From contig JAHZFJ010000001.1 of NCBI GenBank assembly GCA_019421365.1, forward strand, positions 260,969 to 319,080: a stretch of DNA of 58,112 bases, given 5' to 3'. The stretch is from Lachnospiraceae bacterium. Its GTDB lineage: Bacteria > Bacillota > Clostridia > Lachnospirales > Lachnospiraceae. Position 1 is the stretch's first letter; every line of letters starts with the position of its first letter. Positions 18,032 through 24,950 of this stretch are shown one piece after another. Made by a program: the position numbers and the translations under genes. Under the pieces are notes generated by a model, which saw only the letters and a list, made by a program, of their open reading frames with translations, searched no databases and was not told the DNA's origin.

Positions 18032-19045
18032 ATGAAAAAGAAAAGATTATTTTATCTAGACTTTGTTAGAGCTATAGCAGTAATTTTTATTGTGTTATGG
18101 CATTTTAATACAACAATAAATGAGTTTGGAATAGATTGTTTTAATCTGTCACGAACATTAAGATTAAACTGCGATATAGGACAAATAGGTGTTACAATAT
18201 TCTTTATTTTATCTGGAGCATCTTTGATGTATACATATAAGGATGATTTAGAGATTAAGTCTTATTTTAGAAAGAGGTTTTTTTCAATATATCCAATGTT
18301 TTGGATTGCATACGGTGCAGCATTTTTATACTTTTTTTATAAAAATGGTATGATTAATAGACAGGTTCAAACATATAAGAGTATTTTTACAGTATTAGGA
18401 TTAGATGGGTATTTATATAATTTGACTTCTCCAAATTATTATATACTCGGTGAATGGTTTTTAGGATGTATAATCATATTTTATATGATATTCCCTATAC
18501 TTAGGAAATTAATATTAAAGTATCCGAAGAGTACTTTTGCAATATTTACGTTGTATTATATATGTATTACCCAATTATACAGTGGTACATTAAGAATTGA
18601 TTGGAACTTATTAATAAGAATTTATGATATATTATTAGGTATGTATTTTGTGCTGTATATAAATAAGATAAAATTTAATAAGTATATTTTTGTAGGGGCA
18701 TTGCTAAGTAGCATTATACTATTAAAGTGGCAGTTAGTTATTAAACCAATTTATTTAATGATGCTAAGTGGGGGTTCTGTATTTATCGTACTTATATATC
18801 TTGGGAAAAAAGTGAATAATAAACACTTAATAAATATTATTAACAATTTGAGTAAATATTCATATGCCATATTTTTAGTACATCATGTAATAACTATGGA
18901 ACTGTTTAGAAAGTTTAGTGGAAAAATGCTAGAAAATATTGAATTAATATGCTTAATATTAATTACCTGCATATTTATATATTTGTTTTCAAAAATCCTA
19001 TATAAAATTACAAATAAACTAATTAGTAATATGTCAAATAAATAA
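18032..19045 (+). CDS. Membrane acyltransferase 3 family (O-acetyltransferase), lysogenic conversion candidate
   Basis: This 337-residue integral membrane protein has the acyltransferase-3 (OafA/YrhL-like) opening: MKKKRLFYLDFVRAIAVIFIVLWHFNTT, including the conserved R in FVRA and catalytic His in LWHFN. About ten hydrophobic helices follow, with FSIYPMFWIAYG matching the conserved RxxRxxP-type segment. The family moves acetyl or other acyl groups from the cytoplasm onto surface sugars. In phages such genes change the host's surface after lysogeny (for example Oac proteins of Shigella phages). Here the gene sits directly after a fibre that carries a glycan esterase, and it is followed by its own terminator, both fitting a conversion gene. 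The substrate is not known. Confidence 0.85.
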   Translation: MKKKRLFYLDFVRAIAVIFIVLWHFNTTINEFGIDCFNLSRTLRLNCDIGQIGVTIFFILSGASLMYTYKDDLEIKSYFRKRFFSIYPMFWIAYGAAFLYFFYKNGMINRQVQTYKSIFTVLGLDGYLYNLTSPNYYILGEWFLGCIIIFYMIFPILRKLILKYPKSTFAIFTLYYICITQLYSGTLRIDWNLLIRIYDILLGMYFVLYINKIKFNKYIFVGALLSSIILLKWQLVIKPIYLMMLSGGSVFIVLIYLGKKVNNKHLINIINNLSKYSYAIFLVHHVITMELFRKFSGKMLENIELICLILITCIFIYLFSKILYKITNKLISNMSNK

Positions 19046-19053
19046 AACTGGTA

Positions 19054-19086
19054 AAGGCGGTGGCTGTAATAGTACCGTCTTTTTTG
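19054..19086 (+). terminator. Terminator after the acyltransferase gene
   Basis: The stem AAGGCGGT (19054-19061) pairs with ACCGTCTT (19074-19081) with one G-T pair and is followed by a T run. It isolates the acyltransferase as its own unit. Confidence 0.7.
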
Positions 19087-19252
19087 TTACCCTTGTGCAA
19101 AAGCAATATACAAAAGACAACAAACTAGATTTTTTAAAATTCAGAAAGTGATTAAAATTATTATTTACAGAACTAATATTGACAATATAATTACAATAAT
19201 ATACAATTAAATTGTCTAAAAAGGATAAAAATAGAATATTGAACGTGAAGTG

Positions 19253-19291
19253 AAGAAGAGGGCTATTGTACTGTAGCACCTCTTCTTTGTT
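19253..19291 (+). terminator. Second strong hairpin/terminator before the lysis cassette
   Basis: AAGAAGAGG (19253-19261) pairs perfectly with CCTCTTCTT (19279-19287) around a 17-base loop, followed by TGTTGTG. The gap 19046-19348 thus holds two hairpins and about 150 bases of AT-rich sequence without a gene. A promoter for the next genes may lie between them (TTGACA at 19178-19183 is visible). Confidence 0.55.
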
Positions 19292-19348
19292 GTGTGTTAG
19301 TATATTATTTTTACCCAACTTAACCTCATTAAAGAAAGGAAAATAAAC

Positions 19349-19684
19349 ATGAATAAAATCAAACTAAAAGATCAAAGCATATACGATATTGAAGCTACTT
19401 CTACTGAATTTGAAATGATACTAAAACTTACTTCTATAGAGGATTTGACAGATACATATAAATCACTTACTGATGAAAACTTATCTGAATACACGATACT
19501 AAATGATTCTGATCTTACATCTGCAATCTATATTAATAAGAAATTAGAATGTATTAACAATATCCATGAAGTCGAGGAAGGTATAGAAATAACTGTAAAG
19601 CTATCCAACGTGGACACAACTGAATTACGCATCAAAGGACTTGAAGCGAAAATTGATGAATTGATAAGTTCAAAAACAGAATGA
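19349..19684 (+). CDS. Hypothetical protein of the phage lysis region
   Basis: A 111-residue acidic protein beginning MNKIKLKDQSIYDIE, with GAAAGGAAA upstream. The opening (a short basic beta strand and a mostly acidic body ending in the helix LRIKGLEAKIDELISSK) is typical of small structural or assembly proteins encoded after the fibre genes in clostridial phages. I do not recognise a named family. Its position suggests a baseplate accessory or chaperone role, which is a guess. Confidence 0.55.
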   Translation: MNKIKLKDQSIYDIEATSTEFEMILKLTSIEDLTDTYKSLTDENLSEYTILNDSDLTSAIYINKKLECINNIHEVEEGIEITVKLSNVDTTELRIKGLEAKIDELISSKTE

Positions 19685-19718
19685 TGTTCTACATAAAGAA
19701 AGGGTGAGTGTAATGTAA

Positions 19719-20153
19719 ATGAATGATCAAATTTTAGAATATGTCAAATACGGATTTTGGATATTATTTGGTAGTGGAATTATCTTCGAGATAACACCAT
19801 TAAAATTTAGCCCTATATCTTCCATACTTAATGTGTTAGGGAAAAAAATAAACAAGGACTTAAAGGAAGAAATGTCATTAATAAAAAAAGATGTAAAGTC
19901 TTTAAGTACGGATCTTCAAGAGCATACTGTAGAAAGCCAACGAAGAAATATCTTAGATTTCGCAGACGAATTAATGAGGGGTGAAGAAAAGACGCAAGAG
20001 AATTTTCGGAATATTATTTTATTGCATGACAGATATGAAAAGTACATAGAAACTAACAACCTCGAAAATGGACAGGTTGAACTAGCCTTCTCTTATATCT
20101 CAACTAAGTATAAAGACTGTCTAGATAAAAATAGTTTTTATACAGGAAAATAA
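19719..20153 (+). CDS. Membrane-anchored coiled-coil phage protein of the lysis region
   Basis: A 144-residue protein with one N-terminal membrane segment (about residues 10-27, YGFWILFGSGIIFEIT), then a helical, charged stretch with heptad pattern (KDLKEEMSLIKKDVKSLSTDLQEH) and a helical C-terminal region (NILDFADELMRGEEKTQENFRNIILLHDRYEKYIE). Proteins of this layout sit just before the holin and endolysin in many Firmicute phages and may assist or restrain lysis. That role is inferred from context. GGGTGAG lies about 14 bases before the ATG. Confidence 0.6.
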   Translation: MNDQILEYVKYGFWILFGSGIIFEITPLKFSPISSILNVLGKKINKDLKEEMSLIKKDVKSLSTDLQEHTVESQRRNILDFADELMRGEEKTQENFRNIILLHDRYEKYIETNNLENGQVELAFSYISTKYKDCLDKNSFYTGK

Positions 20154-20315
20154 CGCATAAAATCGGTATTTGATATTGTGCCTATTTGTTAGGGTTTTTA
20201 CCTCGTATTTAAGGATTTAAGTCATTTATAAAAACCTTATGAGTTAGTTATCATGTTTCAATATTCAGTGGCTTAAATTTACCAATAAACAACTAAATAA
20301 TCAATATATATGCAT

Positions 20316-20343
20316 ACACTCTCACATTACCGAGGGTGTTTTT
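20316..20343 (+). terminator. Terminator before the holin gene
   Basis: ACACTCTC (20316-20323) pairs with GAGGGTGT (20332-20339) with one T-G pair, and TTTTT follows. It shows that the longer reading frame starting at 20310 is not used for the holin. The gap before it (20154-20315) also has a long AT-rich inverted repeat, AGGGTTTTTA with TAAAAACCTT (about 20191-20245), of unknown meaning. Confidence 0.65.
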
Positions 20344-20387
20344 ATATGCCCAAAAACAAATCAATTAATGAAATGGAGGAATTTATT

Positions 20388-20588
20388 ATGAATAAAAAAT
20401 GGTTAAAAGCAGCTGGTATGAGAGCAATTAAAACGGTGGCACAAACTGCAATCGCAACTATTGGTACTAGTGCAGTTATCGGTGATGTTAATTGGATTAT
20501 GGTGTTATCTGCTTCAGCTTTATCTGGTCTATTATCAGTATTAACAAGCGTAGCTGGGTTACCAGAAGTAGAAGGAGAGGACAAATAA
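20388..20588 (+). CDS. Phage holin (r1t type)
   Basis: A 66-residue protein starting MNKKWLKAAGMRAIKTVAQT. The ATG at 20388 is chosen because TGGAGG lies 8 bases upstream and the longer frame runs through a terminator. It has two membrane helices (TVAQTAIATIGTSAVI and WIMVLSASALSGLLSVLTSVAG) split by the short GDVN turn, and the end GLPEVEG, which is the r1t holin pattern. It makes membrane holes that let the endolysin reach the wall. The endolysin gene follows after one base. Confidence 0.88.
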   Translation: MNKKWLKAAGMRAIKTVAQTAIATIGTSAVIGDVNWIMVLSASALSGLLSVLTSVAGLPEVEGEDK

Positions 20589-20589
20589 T

Positions 20590-21195
20590 ATGAGTGTTAC
20601 AGATCAATGCAGAGATATCAAAGAACTTAACCCATTATGTCAAATCTTATTAAATAAAGCAATCAAAGAAATTAAGGCTGAAAGTATTAATCCTTTAGTT
20701 GTTGAAACATATCGTAGTCAAGCTAGACAAGATTATCTTTATAGCCAAGGGAGAACAATTCCAGGTAAAGAAGTAACATGGACTCGGTCAAGTATACATA
20801 CTAAGAGAAATGCTGTTGACGTCGTGCCACAACGTATAGTTAGTGGTAAAATGACTGCTATTTGGAATGCTAATGATAAAGAAACTAAAAAGTTGGTTTC
20901 TCTAATGACTAAATACGGATTTGAATCTGGTGGAAACTTCTCAACTCCTGACAGCCCTCATTTCCAGATAAAAGGCGTTAGTGATACTGCTAAATCTTAC
21001 AGTGCAACTAATACCAATACTTATATTTCAAAGATGATTCAAACGCTGCTTAACGAAAAGAATAAGGCAGGATTGACTGTTGACGGCAAATGGGGAGCAA
21101 ACACTACTAAAGCTGTCAATAAATTTAGGGCAAAACAAGGCTGGAAACAAGATGGCAAAGTGGGCGTAGCAACATTGAAGAAACTGTTAAAATAG
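20590..21195 (+). CDS. Endolysin: M15-type L-Ala-D-Glu/D-Ala peptidase with PG-binding domain
   Basis: A 201-residue protein. The N-terminal domain (about 1-125) is a VanY/CwlK-like M15 zinc peptidase: ETYRSQARQDYLYSQGR, SIHTKRNAVDVV with the first His and Asp ligands, and DSPHFQ with the last His ligand. The C-terminal domain (about 140-201) is a peptidoglycan-binding-1 fold: KMIQTLLNEKNKAGLTVDGKWGANTTKAVNKF and DGKVGVATLKKLL. It cuts peptide cross-bridges of host peptidoglycan at lysis. It lies one base after the holin stop, the standard lysis pair, and no signal peptide is present, consistent with holin dependence. Confidence 0.92.
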   Translation: MSVTDQCRDIKELNPLCQILLNKAIKEIKAESINPLVVETYRSQARQDYLYSQGRTIPGKEVTWTRSSIHTKRNAVDVVPQRIVSGKMTAIWNANDKETKKLVSLMTKYGFESGGNFSTPDSPHFQIKGVSDTAKSYSATNTNTYISKMIQTLLNEKNKAGLTVDGKWGANTTKAVNKFRAKQGWKQDGKVGVATLKKLLK

Positions 21196-21283
21196 GACTT
21201 ATTACCCAAATATACGTTCTGCTATTATTTTGTCTCTTATTGGTATATAATGGATAAATATATACTGATGAGGGAGGAAAAGA

Positions 21284-22042
21284 ATGAATAATAAGGAATT
21301 ACTTGATACGGCTGGTGGGTCTAAGAAACATTTAAAATGCAAGAATTTAACTCCAATTAAATTAGAGCTATTAGAATCTATGGATACAACAATATCATCC
21401 ATAAAAGAGAAGCAATGTAAAGATGCTATCCCATATATAATGTGGAATAACTTTGTAAATAAAAATGGGACATTGGCAGATAAGTCAGAGCCGGAGTACC
21501 ACAGATATGTTTGGGGTGACAAAGTTTTTGTTGACTTTGGAATGACAAATATAAAAACTGAAATATCTTATCCTCATCCGGCTATTGTTCTCTATAACTT
21601 CCCGAATACAATAATTGTTGTTCCAACAACTAGTGATGATAAAATCGAGCCTTTTAAGGATGAAATTGAAGAATGCATCATTAAAGTAAAAGGGGACGGG
21701 AAGATCTTTAAGAACGACTCAATTATTAATTTGCATCAGATAAAAGCAATACATAAAGAAAGAATTATAAATAATTTAAGATGTAATGTTAAAAACTTTC
21801 ATTTGAGTGATGGTGAAATAATAAGACTAAATAGTTTAGAAAATTATAAATTTTTTAGGAATGGGGATAATTTATTAGATTGCATTAATATGAAATTAAA
21901 TTTAATGACTAATAAAGAATTTTTAAATAATCATTATATGGAGTCGGCATATGATTACAATAAAATTTATGAGTTAAATAAAAAAATATGTGAATTAGAA
22001 TCTTTACTAGAGGAAGATGAAAATATAAAAAAAGTCATATAA
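21284..22042 (+). CDS. PemK/MazF-like toxin-family protein, no visible antitoxin
   Basis: A 252-residue protein. Its centre (YVWGDKVFVDFGMTNIKTEISYPHPAIVLYNFPNTIIVVPTTSDD) carries the PemK/MazF opening GDxxxVDFG and the PHPAIVL strand, the fold of mRNA interferases and related growth inhibitors. The N-terminal 70 and C-terminal 80 residues are helical additions, the last one a Glu-rich coiled coil. This long version is widespread in Firmicute prophages, usually without an antitoxin gene. It has its own -10 box (TATAAT at 21246) and GAGGGAGG ribosome site. It could abort infection by other phages or control host growth, neither shown. No partner gene lies next to it. Confidence 0.75.
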   Translation: MNNKELLDTAGGSKKHLKCKNLTPIKLELLESMDTTISSIKEKQCKDAIPYIMWNNFVNKNGTLADKSEPEYHRYVWGDKVFVDFGMTNIKTEISYPHPAIVLYNFPNTIIVVPTTSDDKIEPFKDEIEECIIKVKGDGKIFKNDSIINLHQIKAIHKERIINNLRCNVKNFHLSDGEIIRLNSLENYKFFRNGDNLLDCINMKLNLMTNKEFLNNHYMESAYDYNKIYELNKKICELESLLEEDENIKKVI

Positions 22043-22047
22043 AGCAA

Positions 22048-22076
22048 TTGACAATATAATAATTGTGTAGTATTAT
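22048..22076 (+). promoter_or_regulatory. Strong sigma-A promoter
   Basis: TTGACA (22048-22053) and TATTAT (22071-22076) are separated by 17 bases, a near-consensus promoter. It begins within a few bases of the toxin-gene stop and no open frame follows directly, so it most likely drives the small RNA that ends at the terminator at 22151-22188. Confidence 0.8.
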
Positions 22077-22082
22077 ATTTAC

Positions 22083-22188
22083 ATAAACAAGAAATAAAAA
22101 CTATATGGTCAGCCGCAAGGTGAGACATTAACTGAATGCTTTAAATGCTTGAGAGTAGAGAGTTTTGACCTACTCTCTTTTACTTTTT
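22083..22188 (+). ncRNA. Candidate small RNA of about 105 nt
   Basis: The region between a near-consensus promoter and a strong terminator (GAGAGTAG 22151-22158 with CTACTCTC 22170-22177, then T runs) contains no credible reading frame. It includes a short CCGCAAGG tetraloop hairpin (22112-22119) and a direct repeat ATGCTT (22137-22142 and 22145-22150). The layout of promoter, about 70 nt and terminator is that of an independent small RNA. I do not recognise an RNA family. It could regulate the neighbouring toxin, the rep module or a host gene. Confidence 0.5.
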
Positions 22189-22326
22189 AAAAGCGATCGT
22201 CTTAGTATTTGACTACAAGATAGATTCTTGCTGTTGCAGGAATATTATTCAGTTAAATGAATATAATAATACCACAAGTAAGTCTTGCATCTGTTGATGT
22301 GAGAAGTAATATTAAAAAAGGAAAAT

Positions 22327-22356
22327 GCACTTTCATTAATTTGGAGGTGCTTTTTT
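22327..22356 (+). terminator. Intrinsic terminator in the long intergenic region
   Basis: GCACTTTC (22327-22334) pairs with GGAGGTGC (22343-22350) allowing T-G pairs, and TTTTTT follows. It may end a second short transcript or act as backup. From 22189 to 22326 and from 22357 to 22532 I see no gene. Confidence 0.55.
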
Positions 22357-22532
22357 CATGCCCAAATATAAATAAACGCAAAAATGACGCAAGCCGAAGC
22401 AAGCGCCACTCTGCAAAATAAAGTAATTTGTACACACACGTCGTTGGTACAACATGCCCGTAATTTAATATTACAGCAATATACAAATTATGTCAATGAT
22501 AATTACTAAATGTTATATAACATTAAAGGAAC

Positions 22533-22650
22533 ACTTACCCTCTTAACTATAAAAAGACCTGGAGCCGTAGTATTATGCGCCTAGCGTGCGCAGCAAAAGC
22601 TAGGTGAATGATACGAAGGTGTAAGGTCACATTATTAGTTAGAGGGAAGT
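22533..22650 (+). other. Large imperfect hairpin resembling a rolling-circle single-strand origin (sso)
   Basis: About 118 bases fold back on themselves through nested helices: ACTT-CCCTCT-AACT (22533-22548, two single-base bulges) with AGTTAGAGGGAAGT (22637-22650); GACCT (22556-22560) with AGGTC (22624-22628); CGTA (22566) with TACG (22612); and CCTAGC (22580-22585) with GCTAGG (22599-22604). The apical stem and loop contain TAGCGT (22582-22587), which is the CS-6 signal of ssoA-type lagging-strand origins on rolling-circle plasmids. An HUH Rep gene lies 1.1 kb downstream. A structured RNA is the alternative. The pairing is seen directly; the sso call is inference. Confidence 0.6.
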
Positions 22651-22690
22651 ATTACTTATAAATCTATAGAAGCTGTTTAATTGGAAATCG

Positions 22691-22717
22691 TTGTCCTAAA
22701 ATCTTTATTTGTATAAT
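22691..22717 (+). promoter_or_regulatory. Probable promoter of the replication/mobilization genes
   Basis: TATAAT (22712-22717) has TTGTCC (22691-22696) upstream with a short 15-base spacer. It lies 42 bases before the CopG-like gene. The -10 box is convincing, the -35 box is weak. The weak -35 may mean the promoter is regulated by the small protein it drives. Confidence 0.45.
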
Positions 22718-22758
22718 TTACCGTTAAATAACATATATATTACTATAGGAGGTGAATT

Positions 22759-22923
22759 ATGCAAAATCAATTAAAACATACAGTTACATACCGAAAAGAC
22801 GAAATAGAAACAGATCTTTACAATTGGGTTGAGGAACGTAGAGGGATAATAAAAGCTGCTGATTTTATCAAGACAATATTGCTTGAAAAGAAAAACGGTG
22901 AAAAAAGTAATAATAAAAATTAA
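22759..22923 (+). CDS. Small CopG-like (ribbon-helix-helix) protein
   Basis: A 54-residue protein with a strong AGGAGGTGA ribosome site. The order is a short beta strand (HTVTYRKDEIETDLYNW) and two helices (VEERRGIIKAADFIKTILLEK), then a basic tail, close to the ribbon-helix-helix layout of CopG-type plasmid regulators and relaxasome accessory proteins. Its place between a putative single-strand origin and the FtsK/Rep genes fits a copy-control or accessory DNA-binding role. The fold call is from pattern only. Confidence 0.6.
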   Translation: MQNQLKHTVTYRKDEIETDLYNWVEERRGIIKAADFIKTILLEKKNGEKSNNKN

Positions 22924-22991
22924 CGGTAATTGGTATCATTACGGATTATAATGCATATTATAAATTAACCAAACAAAAAGAGTTGATTTAT

Positions 22992-23723
22992 ATGAATGAT
23001 ACGCTAGAGACAATTAGATTTGCGATTGGATCTGGAATGATTGGGGCTAGCAGTTATACTATTATAAGTGAATTACGTAAGATAATTAAGGATATGCAAA
23101 GAGAAAAGGTTGAGAGCTATGAGTTAACTGATTGGCAAATCCCAGTTGGTTACAATCTTATTAATGGCTATAAAAATCCTGTCATATTTGATTTTAAAAA
23201 GACACCACATATGTTGGTGGGTGGATTAAGTCAACAAGGAAAGTCATCAATGGTTGAAGGCGCACTTAAAGATAAACCTGTAATATTAGTAAATGCCTTT
23301 AAAAAAGACTTTACAACCCTTAAAAATGTAATTGCACGAGTGAACGATACAAAAGAAATAGAAAAAGTGTTTGAATATCTTTTAAGTATTAAAGAAGAAC
23401 AGAATAATACACCACTTTATGTAGTTATTGATGAATTACTCAGTCTTATTTTATCGGGCGATAAAATTATAATTAATTTAATAACAAGGTTACTTGCATT
23501 AGGTGCACATAGTAATATTTATGTTATAGCGATTAGTCAATCTAGTGAAAAAGAAATCATTAAGAACAAGAATCTTTTCAATATTCGTGTATGCTTTAAA
23601 ATGGTTGAAGATAGTAGTTATAAGGTAGTATTAGGATATACACCTGACGACCTACAGCTACAACCAAGACAATTCCATTTTTTATCCGATAGAGTAGGCA
23701 CTGCCTTTACATACGATGTATAA
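22992..23723 (+). CDS. FtsK/HerA-type ATPase (TcpA-like coupling protein)
   Basis: A 243-residue protein starting at the ATG (MNDTLETIRFAIG); an upstream TTG at 22983 is less likely. A short hydrophobic segment near the N-terminus may touch the membrane. The ATPase core has a P-loop in VGGLSQQGKSSMV (Lys84) and a Walker B strand LYVVIDELLSLI, then the ISQSS sensor-like segment, the pattern of FtsK/SpoIIIE and the coupling proteins of Tn916/ICEBs1-type elements. It is much shorter than chromosomal FtsK (about 750 residues) and lacks the gamma domain. It overlaps the Rep gene by 8 bases. In integrative mobilizable elements this pair brings relaxase-bound DNA to a conjugation pore. A role in replication or packaging is also possible. 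Confidence 0.8.
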   Translation: MNDTLETIRFAIGSGMIGASSYTIISELRKIIKDMQREKVESYELTDWQIPVGYNLINGYKNPVIFDFKKTPHMLVGGLSQQGKSSMVEGALKDKPVILVNAFKKDFTTLKNVIARVNDTKEIEKVFEYLLSIKEEQNNTPLYVVIDELLSLILSGDKIIINLITRLLALGAHSNIYVIAISQSSEKEIIKNKNLFNIRVCFKMVEDSSYKVVLGYTPDDLQLQPRQFHFLSDRVGTAFTYDV

Positions 23724-24516
23724 CGATATTAAAGACTACAATATAAAATTTGTAGAATGCAATAATCGATTAGAAGTATATCGATATGATGCACCTATTT
23801 TAATTGGCAAGACAAATAATAAGAATGGAAGAAAAGGTATACACGACATGGAATACAGAAAAATCGAAAAGAACAGAAAAGAAACTTTAAACAAAGCGAG
23901 AAATGAGATTATAAGATTGGCGCAATGTAATCCTGATCTAAGTACATTTATTACATTAACCTATGCTGAGAATATGAAAGATATAAGAAAAAGTAAATCG
24001 GATTTATGTAAAAGTCTACGCATGATGCAAAGATTCTTTCCTAGCTTTAAATATTTGTATGTACTTGAATTTCAACAACGTGGAGCAATACATTATCATA
24101 TGCTTTGTAATATGCCAGTTCCAGTTGAAACTGCGAAAAGTAAGCAACTTAAACCAGAAGGGCAAAAGGAATTTGAACAGTTTTTTGAGGAAACCGTTTG
24201 GACTCATGGATTTGTTGATATTAGAGATTTAAAACAGGAAGGGAATACAAACGTGGGACTATATGTATCCGTATACTTAGTAGAGGATTTGTTTAAAGTT
24301 GATTTGAAGGGGAATCGCTGCTATGGATATAGTCGTAATCTTAAAAAGCCTATTATAACAAAAGATCATATAGGGTTATTAAATCAAGATATATTAGTCG
24401 AGAGCCATCAAAACTATGATATGCATTATATCGCAAACTATAAAATTCAATTTAAAAGTGGTTTAAAATCATTCACGAACACAGTAACCTATTTTGATAT
24501 GTATCGGAGGGAATAA
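23716..24516 (+). CDS. HUH rolling-circle replication initiator / relaxase-like Rep
   Basis: This 266-residue protein shows the three Rep motifs in order: motif 1 TFITLTYAEN, motif 2 EFQQRGAIHYHMLCN with the metal-binding His-Tyr-His (HUH), and motif 3 NVGLYVSVYLVED with a candidate catalytic Tyr pair. It nicks one strand at an origin and stays bound to the 5' end, starting rolling-circle replication or transfer. Related Reps occur in small plasmids, filamentous and micro-phages and in mobilizable elements. Its ATG lies within the end of the FtsK-like gene, so the two are translated as a pair. The nick site cannot be read with confidence. Confidence 0.85.
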   Translation: MYNDIKDYNIKFVECNNRLEVYRYDAPILIGKTNNKNGRKGIHDMEYRKIEKNRKETLNKARNEIIRLAQCNPDLSTFITLTYAENMKDIRKSKSDLCKSLRMMQRFFPSFKYLYVLEFQQRGAIHYHMLCNMPVPVETAKSKQLKPEGQKEFEQFFEETVWTHGFVDIRDLKQEGNTNVGLYVSVYLVEDLFKVDLKGNRCYGYSRNLKKPIITKDHIGLLNQDILVESHQNYDMHYIANYKIQFKSGLKSFTNTVTYFDMYRRE

Positions 24517-24519
24517 ATT

Positions 24520-24789
24520 ATGTTAATTAAAAATAAAATGCTAGTAACAAATATGGAGATGAAAGAAACCAAGGATCGTATTCCTTATGCAGCAACAGGA
24601 CTTTTATGTATGGACGATGGCCAAAAATTTGATGTATCTATAAGAGATGATAAGATTTATAAGATGCTTCAGCCGATGAACATGTATGATTTAGGCATGC
24701 AGTTATCGAATAGTCAGTACGGAATGAGATTACAAGTAACACAAATAGTTTCTAACGGAACTGCAATTATACAGACAAAGGCTAATTAA
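24520..24789 (+). CDS. Small protein of the Rep operon
   Basis: An 89-residue protein starting 3 bases after the Rep stop, with CGGAGGGA upstream. The predicted content is mostly beta (MLVTNMEMKETKDRIPYAATGLLCMDDGQKFDVSI ... GMRLQVTQIVSNGTAIIQTKAN). A small beta-barrel next to a Rep gene suggests a single-strand DNA-binding accessory protein, like those of filamentous phages and Rep modules. No diagnostic motif proves it. Confidence 0.55.
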   Translation: MLIKNKMLVTNMEMKETKDRIPYAATGLLCMDDGQKFDVSIRDDKIYKMLQPMNMYDLGMQLSNSQYGMRLQVTQIVSNGTAIIQTKAN

Positions 24790-24850
24790 TTTAGGAGTTA
24801 TTACAACTTCACGTAAAATAGGAATTACAATTCAATAAGTTCGATTAATT

Positions 24851-24880
24851 AAGACATTCTTTCGAGAGTGTCTTTTTTTT
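24851..24880 (+). terminator. Terminator of the copG-ftsK-rep operon
   Basis: AAGACATTCT (24851-24860) pairs with AGAGTGTCTT (24865-24874), one T-G pair, around a TTCG tetraloop and followed by eight T. A textbook intrinsic terminator, so the integrase gene downstream has its own transcript. Confidence 0.85.
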
Positions 24881-24950
24881 ATTACAAAAATAATTGCATT
24901 TATTATAGAAGAAACTGAATTGATATTTGATTAGATAGGAGTAAATACAT

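Noticed and set aside
20310..20588. Longer holin starting at 20310
   Set aside because: The extension runs through a terminator, and ATG 20388 has TGGAGG at ideal spacing and the family start.
22253..22486. 77-codon minus-strand frame in the large intergenic region
   Set aside because: No ribosome site, and it runs across a plus-strand terminator.
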